DNA of 11,649 nt, from contig JAEWFU010000378.1 of the NCBI GenBank assembly GCA_023388675.1, positions 1 through 11,649 on the forward strand, given 5' to 3'. Shown here in pieces: positions 1 through 6,981 of this stretch. This DNA is from Pseudomonadota bacterium (GTDB lineage: Bacteria > Pseudomonadota > Alphaproteobacteria > Rhizobiales > Rhizobiaceae). Under the pieces are notes generated by a model that worked only from the letters and a program-made list of their open reading frames with translations, was not told the origin of the DNA and did no database searches. The position numbers were made by a program, and so were the translations under genes. The first letter of the stretch is position 1. Each line of letters opens with the position of its first letter.

Positions 1-548
1 ATGGTACCGACGCGGGCGTGCGCGAACAGGCGGAGACGTTCGGCGAGATCGCGGCCGAGTTCGGAGGCGGTTCGTTCCAGTGGACCAATGTGGCGGAGGA
101 GCGAACGAAGCTCTGGAAGGCGAGGCATGACGCTTATTGGGCCGGCCTTTCGTTGCAGCCCGGCGCGACCTCCTTGTCGACGGATGTCTGCGTGCCGATT
201 TCGCGGCTCGCCGAATGCATCAATGAGACCGAGGAAGACATCGCCCGTTCCGGGCTGATCGCACCGATCGTTGGGCATGTCGGAGATGGCAATTTCCACG
301 TTCTGGTGCTGATGGATCGCGACGACCCGAAGCAGATCGAGGCGACCGAGGACTTCGTCGCGCGCCTCAATATGCGCGCGATCGCCATGGACGGCACCTG
401 CACCGGCGAGCATGGGGTGGGGCAGGGCAAGATCGCCTTCCTGCCGCACGAACTCGGGGCGGGCGTGGACTTCATGCGTTCGATCAAGCAGGCGCTCGAT
501 CCGCATAACATCATGAACCCCGGCAAGGTGCTGCCCTTGCGGGCCTAG
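1..548 (+). CDS. FAD-binding oxidase, GlcD / D-lactate dehydrogenase family (C-terminal part)
   Basis: This is the last ~181 residues of an FAD-linked 2-hydroxyacid dehydrogenase of the GlcD/LDHD/D2HGDH group, which oxidises a D-2-hydroxyacid such as D-lactate or glycolate to the 2-oxoacid. The frame is open to the left edge (first full codon at base 3), so the N-terminal FAD-binding PCMH domain lies outside the window and no start can be given. The visible part is the FAD-oxidase C-terminal domain. It has the motif HVGDGNFH (codons about 276-299), the motif TGEHGVG (about 402-422), and the closing DPHNIMNPGKVL motif. In this family the two histidines of the first motif and the glutamate of the second hold the active-site metal. 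The stop is TAG at 546-548. A D-lactate dehydrogenase (cytochrome) is the likeliest member, but the substrate cannot be fixed from this fragment. Confidence 0.9.
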   Translation, partial: GTDAGVREQAETFGEIAAEFGGGSFQWTNVAEERTKLWKARHDAYWAGLSLQPGATSLSTDVCVPISRLAECINETEEDIARSGLIAPIVGHVGDGNFHVLVLMDRDDPKQIEATEDFVARLNMRAIAMDGTCTGEHGVGQGKIAFLPHELGAGVDFMRSIKQALDPHNIMNPGKVLPLRA

Positions 549-616
549 CCTCGGCAATTGCCACTTTATCGACACCGTAGTGCAGCTAGACTGCGCCGCG
601 GCTTAGGGAATCCGGC

Positions 617-634
617 GGGAGAAAGAGACTGGCC
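617..634 (+). promoter_or_regulatory. Ribosome binding site and candidate CTG start of asmA
   Basis: GGGAGA at 617-622 sits six bases before CTG at 629-631, a normal Shine-Dalgarno distance. The ten codons from 629 to 658 read (M)ARLFVAIGG and complete the hydrophobic N-terminal segment expected of rhizobial AsmA proteins. The other option, TTG at 659, directly touches GGAGGG at 653-658 and leaves no spacer. The reading of a CTG start is inferred; a sequence error that changed ATG to CTG would look the same. Confidence 0.5.
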
Positions 635-658
635 CGTTTATTCGTCGCCATAGGAGGG

Positions 659-3600
659 TTGATCGTACTGGTGCTGACTGCGGCGCTGGTGTTGCCCTAC
701 TTCGTCGACTGGACCAGCTACCGCGCCGATTTCGAACGTGAAGCAAGTCGCATCCTCGGGCGGGAGGTGAAGGTGGAAGGCAGCGTCAGCGCCCGACTGC
801 TGCCGTTCCCGTCGGTCACGTTCGCCGATGTCGTGGTCGCCGGCGTCGAACCGGGCGAAGAGGCCATGACGGTCGAGACCTTCTCCATGGATGCCGAACT
901 GGCGCCGTTCATGCGAGGGGAGCTTCATATCTTCGACATGCGGCTCGTCAGGCCAAGCGCAACAATTGCCGTTGCCGAGGACGGAACCGTCGACTGGTCG
1001 GTGCGCCCGTCGTCGCCTGTCGATGCCAGCAACATCTCGCTTGAAAAGCTGACGATCACCGAGGGCAGGGTGGACGTGCGCCACGCTGCAAGCGGGCGAA
1101 CGCACAGCCTGACCGAGATCAACGCGGACGTCTCGGCGCGCGCGCTGACCGGCCCCTGGCGCATGGACGGATCGTTACGGCTCGACGGCATGCGTACCGC
1201 GCTGTCGGCGTCGACAGGCTCGGCGGACGCGGATGGGCGGATGCGGCTTCGCATCGCTGCCGTTCCGGAGCGTTATCCCATATCGCTGGAGACTGACGGC
1301 AGCGTGCGCATCGCCGACAGCGGGTTGCACTACACCGGCGAGTTCAAACTCAACGCCGCGGCCCGGCAGGCTGCGGATCAGCGCGATACGGGCGAGGCGC
1401 CGCCGCCGGCCTATCGCGTGACCGGCGACTTCGACTTCGATCACGAAGCGCTCGACGTGGAGACGTTCCGGTTTGCGACCGGGTCGTTGGAGGACCCCTA
1501 CACGGCGGAGGGTTCGGCTCGCTTTGCGCTCGGCGCGGAACCACGTTTCGACATAATCGCCGATGGCGCGCAGATCAGGTTCGAGGACGCAGCGGGCGCG
1601 GAAAGCGCGGCCGGCATCGACCTCGAGCACCGGCTGACAGCGCTGCACGAATTCCTGCTCGACATGCCACGCCCGCAGATCCCCGGCCGGATCGCCGTCA
1701 AGCTGCCGGCCATCGTCGCTGGCGACACGACGATCCGCGACGTGCATCTTTCGGCTGAACCCTCGGAGACCGGCTGGGCGGTCGGTTCGCTCGGTGCGAC
1801 GCTGCCGGGGCGTGCGACGCTGGAGGCAGGCGGCGACCTCGTCGTCGGCGACGAGCTCGATTTCGAGGGATCGCTGTTGCTCGCGGTGGGGCAGCCGTCC
1901 GGTTTCGCGGCCTGGCTTGCAAAGGACGTCGACGAAGCCGTCCGCCGGCTGCCGGCTGCCGGCTTCAGCGCGGACGTAAAGCTCAACCGGGAACGCCAAC
2001 TCTTTCGCGATCTCGAACTGGTGCTTGGCGATGCGAAGTTCCGCGGCGAGATCGATAGCCTCACGCCCGTCGGCCAGAAGCCGTCGATGACGCTGCGCCT
2101 CGACGGCGACAGGCTGGATGTGGAAGGCATGACGGCGTTTGCCTCACTCTTCGTCAGCGATGGCGGTCGCACACGTCTTGCCGACCGCGATCTCACCTTC
2201 GAAATCGAAGCGGGACCTGTGACGGCCGCCGGCATGACGGCAGAAACGCTCGATACCGCGCTGCGCCTCAGGGACGGTCGGCTGGAGATAGACCGGCTGT
2301 CGGTCGGCGGGCTCGCGGGCGCCAATATCAGTGCGACCGGCTCGATCAAGGATCTCGAAACGGATCCGGCCGGCAATCTCGATGCGACGGTGATCGCTGC
2401 GGACCTGGAGCCTCTGGCTGCGGCGCTGGCCGAGCGCTTCCCGGAAAGCCGGATCGCGTCGGAGGTCGCGCGGCGTGCTGCGTCGTTCCCCGGCCTGCTG
2501 GAGGATGCCTCGATCCGTGTCGTTGCAAGTTCGGCCGCAAGCGGCGACGGAACCAACGGTCTTGCGCTGAGCGCGACCGGGGAGGCGGGCGGCACGGATT
2601 TCTCGCTGACGGCATCGGCACGTGACCTGCGGCAAGCGCTGGAGCGCATGCCGATGGCGCTCGAACTGACGGCGCGCAACGACGACGCGCAGGCGCTCTA
2701 CGCTCATGTCGGGCTGCCGGTGCTGCCGTTGGGGATGGTGGGCGCGGGTGAGGCCTCGTTGCGCTTCAACGGCGTGCCAGAAGAGGGCGGTCCCACGCGC
2801 ATCGCCTTTACCGGCGACGGGCTGGAGCTGGTCTTCGAGGGGCAGGCAGGCACGGGCGAAAAAGGGCTCTCCGCGTCAGGCGACCTGACGGTGAAAGCGC
2901 AGGATCTGGAGCCCTGGCTGGTTACCGGCGGCATCGTTCTGCCAGGCGGCGCGTTGGGCCTGCCGGTGAACGCATCGGCCAAGCTGGACGTGGATGGCGG
3001 GGTCTTCGTCCTGTCGGGGATCGGCGGCGATTTTGCCGGGTCCAGGGTCAGCGGCGACGTCAACGCGCAGATGCGTGACGGGCTGCCCCATCTGACCGGT
3101 TCGTTGGGGCTGCAGTCGTTCGATCTCGCGTCAGTCGCGGAGCTTGCAACGGGGGCGGCAGCGCTCGAAGGCGATGGCGAGAACTGGCCGTCCGCGCCGT
3201 TTGCGCAGCGTGTGGCGACGCCGTTCACCGCTGAACTCGAACTCGCGGTCGAGCGCCTGCATGCCGGCTGGCTCGCCCAGGCAGACGATGCGCGAATGAC
3301 GCTGCGGGTCGGCACGGACGGCGTTGCGCTCTCCGATGCGCGGGCGCGTGTTTACGGCGGCACGATCTCGGGGCTTCTGGATTTCAAGAATGATGGCGGG
3401 ACAGGTCTTCTTTCCGGTCAGTTGAAGCTCGGCGGCGCCAGGATCGCCAGCATTCTCGGCGAGACCGGGCTGGACGGCGCGGCGGACCTGACGGCGACGC
3501 TGACGGCAAGCGGCAAGTCGGTAGATGCCGTCATTTCCGCGTTGGCCGGCTCCGGGACGGTGACAGTGAGTGACCTCGCCGTCGACGGGATCGCGCCGCA

Positions 3601-4585
3601 GGTGTTCGATGCGTTGCTGGCGCAGGCCGACCGGATCGGTCCGGAGATAGATGCGGCCGCCGTTGCCGATTTCGCGACCGAGATGGTGCGGCAGGGCACG
3701 TTCCGCGCGGATCGTGCCGAGCTCGCCTTCACGGTGGCCAACGGTGCGGTGCGCGCGCCACCGCTGCGACTCGAGACGGATGAAGCCATGCTTGCCGGAG
3801 AGGTCCGCGCCGACATCGGTGCGCAAACCGTTGGGGCCGAGGCGACGCTCACCTTCAATCCCGGTGTGGAGGCGCTGGTGGGGTCGGACCCGGCCGTGCG
3901 TTTCGTCGCTGCCGGTCCGCTCGATGATATCGGTGTGCTGGTCGATACCGAGCCGCTGGCGCAATTCCTGACGCAGCGCGCGCTGGAGCTGGGACAGCAA
4001 AGGGTTGAAGCGATGCAGGCGGCCCTGCTCGAGAAGCAGCGGCACCGCCGCGAGGTGCGCTACTACGCCGCCCTGTCTGACGAGCGCAACCGCGCCGCCG
4101 AAGAAGAGCGGCGCGAGGCTGAGGAAGCCGGGCGGCGCGCGCGGGAACTGCGGCTGCTCGACGAGGAAGCGGACAGGCGCGCGGCGGAAGAAGAAGCGCG
4201 GCGGACAGAAGAGCAACGCCGCGCCGCAGAGGAGGCCGAGACACAGCGCCGCGCTGCCGAGGAAGCAAGGCAGCAGGAACAGGAAGCCGAACGTCGGCGG
4301 CTGGAAGAGCAAAAGCGAAGCGAGGCCGAAGAACGCCGGCGCGCGGAAGACGAGCGGCTGCGCGGCGAGGTCGAGGCTTTGCTGGGCGCGCGCGAAACTG
4401 CGGCCGAGCCTGCCGATCCCGATAGAGTTGAGCGCCAGCCGCTCGAGCCGCCGCCGGTTGTCGATGTCACGCCCCGACCGGCGCCGCGCGTACAGGCCGA
4501 GCAACCGAGCGCCACGCCCGGGGTGTTTTCTGAAGGAAATCTCTCGATCGACGGGTTGATGCGGCTGTTTGACAACGAGCGATGA
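659..4585 (+). CDS. AsmA family envelope protein with long charged helical tail
   Basis: This is a 1308-residue AsmA-family protein, expected to be anchored in the inner membrane with the bulk in the periplasm. Relatives are linked to outer-membrane assembly and lipid transport between membranes. The N-terminus has one membrane segment followed by the family signature PYFVDWTSYRADFEREASRI. Long beta-rich AsmA repeats fill roughly residues 30-1100, with an AsmA C-terminal type region near 930-1100. Residues ~1108-1247 form an Arg/Glu/Ala-rich helix with repeated RRAAEEA units, followed by a Pro-rich linker and a short end, SIDGLMRLFDNER. The TTG at 659 is the first standard start, but it abuts GGAGGG with no spacer and would shorten the membrane helix to ~16 residues. 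The frame is open upstream to 590 with no ATG, GTG or TTG. A CTG at 629 has GGGAGA at 617-622 and would give MARLFVAIGG before the helix, so 629 may be the true start. The precise role in this organism is unknown. Confidence 0.9.
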   Translation: MIVLVLTAALVLPYFVDWTSYRADFEREASRILGREVKVEGSVSARLLPFPSVTFADVVVAGVEPGEEAMTVETFSMDAELAPFMRGELHIFDMRLVRPSATIAVAEDGTVDWSVRPSSPVDASNISLEKLTITEGRVDVRHAASGRTHSLTEINADVSARALTGPWRMDGSLRLDGMRTALSASTGSADADGRMRLRIAAVPERYPISLETDGSVRIADSGLHYTGEFKLNAAARQAADQRDTGEAPPPAYRVTGDFDFDHEALDVETFRFATGSLEDPYTAEGSARFALGAEPRFDIIADGAQIRFEDAAGAESAAGIDLEHRLTALHEFLLDMPRPQIPGRIAVKLPAIVAGDTTIRDVHLSAEPSETGWAVGSLGATLPGRATLEAGGDLVVGDELDFEGSLLLAVGQPSGFAAWLAKDVDEAVRRLPAAGFSADVKLNRERQLFRDLELVLGDAKFRGEIDSLTPVGQKPSMTLRLDGDRLDVEGMTAFASLFVSDGGRTRLADRDLTFEIEAGPVTAAGMTAETLDTALRLRDGRLEIDRLSVGGLAGANISATGSIKDLETDPAGNLDATVIAADLEPLAAALAERFPESRIASEVARRAASFPGLLEDASIRVVASSAASGDGTNGLALSATGEAGGTDFSLTASARDLRQALERMPMALELTARNDDAQALYAHVGLPVLPLGMVGAGEASLRFNGVPEEGGPTRIAFTGDGLELVFEGQAGTGEKGLSASGDLTVKAQDLEPWLVTGGIVLPGGALGLPVNASAKLDVDGGVFVLSGIGGDFAGSRVSGDVNAQMRDGLPHLTGSLGLQSFDLASVAELATGAAALEGDGENWPSAPFAQRVATPFTAELELAVERLHAGWLAQADDARMTLRVGTDGVALSDARARVYGGTISGLLDFKNDGGTGLLSGQLKLGGARIASILGETGLDGAADLTATLTASGKSVDAVISALAGSGTVTVSDLAVDGIAPQVFDALLAQADRIGPEIDAAAVADFATEMVRQGTFRADRAELAFTVANGAVRAPPLRLETDEAMLAGEVRADIGAQTVGAEATLTFNPGVEALVGSDPAVRFVAAGPLDDIGVLVDTEPLAQFLTQRALELGQQRVEAMQAALLEKQRHRREVRYYAALSDERNRAAEEERREAEEAGRRARELRLLDEEADRRAAEEEARRTEEQRRAAEEAETQRRAAEEARQQEQEAERRRLEEQKRSEAEERRRAEDERLRGEVEALLGARETAAEPADPDRVERQPLEPPPVVDVTPRPAPRVQAEQPSATPGVFSEGNLSIDGLMRLFDNER

Positions 4586-4606
4586 CGAGCGGATTCGATC
4601 CCCGTT

Positions 4607-4825
4607 TCAGGCTCGTGCCCTGACCGCTTCAAGCACGAACAGCCGCAAGGCGGAGGAGAGGTTGGTGCTGCGCGGTCGCGCTTCGTCTATTTCGCCGACC
4701 AGGCGTGCGAGCGGCAAACCACGCTTGTCGGCAATGTTGTGCAGCTCGTCGTAAAAGGGCTGCTCGATCGAGAAGCTGGTGCGATGCCCCCTGATCGAGA
4801 TCGACCGTTTGACGACCGAAGTCAC
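4607..4825 (-). CDS. Ribbon-helix-helix domain protein (RHH_4 type)
   Basis: This 72-residue protein matches the small ribbon-helix-helix family found next to sspB in many Hyphomicrobiales. The N-terminal strand KRSISIRGHRTSFSIE (residues 6-21) is the predicted DNA-contacting ribbon. It is followed by two helices (FYDELHNIADKRG and LARLVGEIDEAR) and the conserved ending NLSSALRLFVLEAV. It starts with GTG at 4825-4823, overlapping the TGA of the DUF4169 gene by four bases (GTGA), so translation is probably coupled. The fold suggests a DNA-binding dimer, but no target is known to me. It ends 21 bases from the convergent asmA stop, and no convincing terminator lies between them. Confidence 0.88.
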   Translation of the reverse strand: MTSVVKRSISIRGHRTSFSIEQPFYDELHNIADKRGLPLARLVGEIDEARPRSTNLSSALRLFVLEAVRARA

Positions 4826-5019
4826 CGCCCGCCGTCCGGCTTGGGCCGTTCGCGACGATGTGCCTCGTGTGCGGCTTCTTCGCGCCGGCTGACTGCCTCG
4901 CTCGCCTGACGCTCGGCCTTCGTTCTGCCGTGACGGATGCGGTTTTCCTCGGCGGCCCGTTCCTTCTCGCTGCGCGCCTTTTGCTTGCGGGCCATGCGGA
5001 GGCTGACGATCTCGGCCAT
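4822..5019 (-). CDS. DUF4169 family small charged protein
   Basis: This 65-residue, highly charged protein begins MAEIVSLRMARKQKARSEKE and continues with ENRIRHGRTKAE, both marks of the DUF4169 family of alphaproteobacteria. It is rich in Arg, Lys, Glu and Ala and is probably a single long helix with no membrane segment or enzyme motif. Its function is unknown. It starts with ATG six bases after the sspB stop and overlaps the RHH gene by four bases, so the three genes form one transcription unit. The conserved linkage to sspB could mean a role in proteolysis control or could be simple co-expression. Confidence 0.87.
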   Translation of the reverse strand: MAEIVSLRMARKQKARSEKERAAEENRIRHGRTKAERQASEAVSRREEAAHEAHRRERPKPDGGR

Positions 5020-5025
5020 CGGGCT

Positions 5026-5583
5026 TTATTTCTTGCGGAAAGCGTCCAGAGAAACGACATCGGCCGATTTCGCCGGTTCCTTGCTTTCCTCCGCGCCTTC
5101 CTCGCCCGCTACAGGCTCGGGCTCCTTGCGCTTCTTCTCAGTCTTCTTGCCGGCGATCACCGCCACAGGCGGCTCGGCGGCCTCTGAAGCCGGCGCTTCG
5201 TCCAGATCGACTTCTTCTTCGGAAGGTTGCTCGACATAGAATTCGAGCTCGAAGTTGACCGAGGGATCGTAGAAGCCGCGCACGGCGGAGTACGGGATCT
5301 CGAGCTTTTCGGGTACGTCGGAGAAAGACAGACCGACCTCGAAGCCGGAATCGGTGACTTTCAGGTCCCAGTACTGGAACTGAAGCACGATTGTCATCTG
5401 TTCGGGGTATCGTTCGCGCAACCTGCTCGAGACCCGAACACCCGGCGCTCCGGTCAGGAAGGTGATGAAGAAATGATGGTTGCCCGGAAGGCCGGTCCGC
5501 GCGACCTCGCCCAGCACCTTGCGCATAACGCCGCGCAGCGCCTCCTGGGTGAGGATATCATAGCGGATGTGGTCGTCAGCCAT
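5026..5583 (-). CDS. sspB: SspB family ClpXP adaptor
   Basis: This 185-residue protein belongs to the alphaproteobacterial SspB family. Such adaptors bind ssrA-tagged and some other substrates and hand them to the ClpXP protease in the cytoplasm. The start chosen is ATG at 5583 (MADDHIRYD), where homology begins. The frame stays open a further 72 codons upstream, but that stretch does not look like SspB. Residues ~5-120 form the substrate-binding domain, with GLPGNHHFFITFLT, RYPEQMTIVLQFQYWDL and FSDVPEKLEIPYSAV. Residues ~120-172 are an acidic and Lys/Pro-rich flexible linker. The last residues, VVSLDAFRKK, form the short C-terminal motif that docks on the ClpX N-domain. It heads the operon with DUF4169 and the RHH gene; AGGGAAA upstream of the ATG is the probable ribosome site. 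Confidence 0.93.
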   Translation of the reverse strand: MADDHIRYDILTQEALRGVMRKVLGEVARTGLPGNHHFFITFLTGAPGVRVSSRLRERYPEQMTIVLQFQYWDLKVTDSGFEVGLSFSDVPEKLEIPYSAVRGFYDPSVNFELEFYVEQPSEEEVDLDEAPASEAAEPPVAVIAGKKTEKKRKEPEPVAGEEGAEESKEPAKSADVVSLDAFRKK

Positions 5584-5770
5584 GGGGCCGGGTTTCCCTG
5601 AATCGAACGGCAAAGGTGTAATCAAGCTTGGGGCGCGCGTAAACCGCATATAGCGTAACGCAGCGTCCGGGCGAGTGGGAAACAGGGAAAGCGTTCGGTT
5701 TCTGCGGGCGTAAGCCTTGAGGAACATGCGCACCGCGTCATTGGGGCGTCGGTTCGGTAGTCTGCTGAGC
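5584..5770 (-). other. Intergenic region upstream of sspB
   Basis: These 187 bases lie between the stop of the last sulfur-operon gene and sspB and should hold the sspB promoter. On the minus strand there is TTGATT and, further upstream, TATATG, but no pair with good spacing, so no promoter is named. No tRNA or conserved coding sequence was recognised. Confidence 0.4.
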
Positions 5771-6202
5771 TCAGGCCACGCGCGACGTGGCGCCGCCATT
5801 GGCGAGCAGTCTTGCCGCCCACATGCCGATGAGCATTGCCGGCACGAAGGCCAGGGTTCCGGTCGCGCCGAGGCCCAGTGCCGTCAGCGCCGGTCCGGGG
5901 CAGAAGCCGCCGAGGCCCCAGCCAAGCCCGAAGATCGCGGGACCGGCGGTAACGCGCAGGTCTATGTCGTTGCGCGTCGGCAGGTGGAAGCTTTCTGCGT
6001 TGAGCGGCCGCCCGCGCGACAGGACAAGCCGATAGCCGACGAAGGCGACCAGCACGGCACCGGCCATGACGAAGGCAAGGGAGGGGTCCCAGGTGCCGGC
6101 AAGATCGAGGAAATTCAGAACCTTTGCCGGATCGGACATGCCGGAGACGACGAGACCCGCGCCGAACAGCAGGCCGAGGGCCAGATTGACTAGAAAGGAC
6201 AT
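5771..6202 (-). CDS. YeeE/YedE half-transporter, DUF6691 type (second half)
   Basis: This 143-residue membrane protein is the C-terminal-half partner of a split YeeE/YedE (Sulf_transp) transporter. About four hydrophobic segments are visible, with GMSDPAKVLNFLD near residues 21-33 and GWGLGGFCPGPAL near 94-106; Cys101 is in the latter. In YeeE-family thiosulfate transporters, conserved cysteines line the path of the sulfur substrate. The start is ATG at 6202, because GGAGG lies five bases upstream and the preceding gene stops one base before it. A frame start ten codons earlier (6232) would overlap that gene. As the last gene of the blh-bigR operon it probably moves a sulfur oxyanion or sulfide-related species. 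Direction and substrate are not shown by the sequence. Homologs have been called PmpA/PmpB. Confidence 0.88.
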   Translation of the reverse strand: MSFLVNLALGLLFGAGLVVSGMSDPAKVLNFLDLAGTWDPSLAFVMAGAVLVAFVGYRLVLSRGRPLNAESFHLPTRNDIDLRVTAGPAIFGLGWGLGGFCPGPALTALGLGATGTLAFVPAMLIGMWAARLLANGGATSRVA

Positions 6203-6203
6203 G

Positions 6204-6632
6204 TCAGCCTCCGATCGCGTGGCGAACGACAAAGACGGTGATGAAGGCGACGGTCATGAACACGGTGGTGGCGACCATCGAGCGGGTGGAGAGCCGGGCA
6301 AGTCCGCAGACGCCGTGTCCCGAGGTGCAGCCATTGCCCCAGACGGAGCCGAAGCCAACGAGCAGGCCGGCGGCAACCATCAGGGGAATGTTCGACGAAA
6401 CGGTCTGCGAGACCGGTTCGCCGGTGATGGCCATCATCGCCAGAGGCGCCGCAACGAGGCCTATGGCGAACGCCAACCGAGACGGAAAGGCCTTGTCGAG
6501 GTAGGGGGGGAGCAGCCGGCCGGCGATACCGGAAATGCCAGCGATGCGTCCTTCCCAGAGCATCAGCAGAACCGCCGACAGGCCGATCATCATGCCACCT
6601 GCGGTGGAGGCGAGGGGAGTGAATTCAGTCAT
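6204..6632 (-). CDS. YeeE/YedE half-transporter (first half)
   Basis: This 142-residue membrane protein has about four hydrophobic segments and the family signature GNGCTSGHGVCGLARLSTRS at residues 99-118, with Cys102 and Cys109. It pairs with the DUF6691 half downstream, from which it is separated by one base; together they equal one full-length YeeE transporter. The start ATG at 6632 follows the bigR stop by 14 bases, with GGAAAA just upstream as a modest ribosome site. Its place in a persulfide-responsive operon suggests export of sulfite or thiosulfate made from persulfide, or uptake of a sulfur compound. This is inferred from context, not from the sequence. Confidence 0.88.
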   Translation of the reverse strand: MTEFTPLASTAGGMMIGLSAVLLMLWEGRIAGISGIAGRLLPPYLDKAFPSRLAFAIGLVAAPLAMMAITGEPVSQTVSSNIPLMVAAGLLVGFGSVWGNGCTSGHGVCGLARLSTRSMVATTVFMTVAFITVFVVRHAIGG

Positions 6633-6646
6633 TTCCGTTTTCCGGA

Positions 6647-6976
6647 TCAGTGATTGGTTTGCGGGACTTCGCAGAACATGCGGTGCATCATGGCGATGAA
6701 CTCGCTGACACGGCCATCGGCCAGCCGGTAGAACATGCTCTTCGATTCCTTGCGGCCGACGATGAAACCGGCATCCCGCAATTCGGCGATCTGCTGTGAG
6801 AGACCCGGCTGGCGGATGCCGAGCGTATCTTCGAGGTCACGCACGGAACGCTCTCCGTCGACCAGCGCGCAGACGATCATCAGGCGCGACGGGTGGGCGA
6901 ATTTCTTGAGAAAATCCGCCGCTTCACCCGCGTTCTCGATCATTTCCGCGGTTTCGGCCGTCAGCTGATGTTTCAT
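6647..6976 (-). CDS. bigR: BigR/SqrR-type ArsR-family persulfide-sensing repressor
   Basis: This 109-residue winged-helix regulator of the ArsR family groups with BigR and SqrR rather than with metal sensors. The HTH runs through SVRDLEDTLGIRQPGLSQQIAELRDAGF, followed by the wing VGRKESKSMFYRL. It has just two informative cysteines, Cys36 (LMIVCALVDG) and Cys102 (HRMFCEVPQ). Their spacing of 66 residues equals that of the redox pair in Xylella BigR (42/108) and Rhodobacter SqrR (41/107). In those proteins sulfide or persulfide links the pair and releases DNA. The start ATG at 6976 lies five bases after the blh stop; the longer open frame upstream runs inside blh and is a shadow. It most likely represses its own operon from the region before blh. 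Confidence 0.92.
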   Translation of the reverse strand: MKHQLTAETAEMIENAGEAADFLKKFAHPSRLMIVCALVDGERSVRDLEDTLGIRQPGLSQQIAELRDAGFIVGRKESKSMFYRLADGRVSEFIAMMHRMFCEVPQTNH

Positions 6977-6981
6977 GGCCC

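Noticed and set aside
553..562. Palindrome GGCAATTGCC after the oxidase gene as a terminator or operator
   Set aside because: It is a short 10-base palindrome with no loop or T-tract, so chance is likely.
1498..2679. Minus-strand open frame of 393 codons opposite asmA
   Set aside because: Ser/Arg/Pro-rich shadow with no motif, fully inside asmA.
3131..4504. Long minus-strand open frame (457 codons) opposite asmA
   Set aside because: It is antisense to a well-supported gene; its protein has no recognisable domain and its Leu/Phe-rich segments mirror the Glu/Arg-rich tail. High GC content makes such shadow frames common.
4607..4623. TCAGG-N7-CCTGA as a two-way terminator between asmA and the RHH gene
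   Set aside because: Five-base stem inside the RHH coding end with no T-tract; too weak.
5775..5791. Perfect hairpin GCCACG-CGCGA-CGTGGC as a terminator of the sulfur operon
   Set aside because: It lies inside the last codons of the gene and has no T-tract after it on the minus strand; the GC-rich stem may be chance.
5717..6653. Two overlapping plus-strand open frames (158 and 195 codons) opposite the YeeE/YedE genes
   Set aside because: Gly/Arg/Glu-rich shadows; the minus strand carries clear membrane proteins with family signatures.
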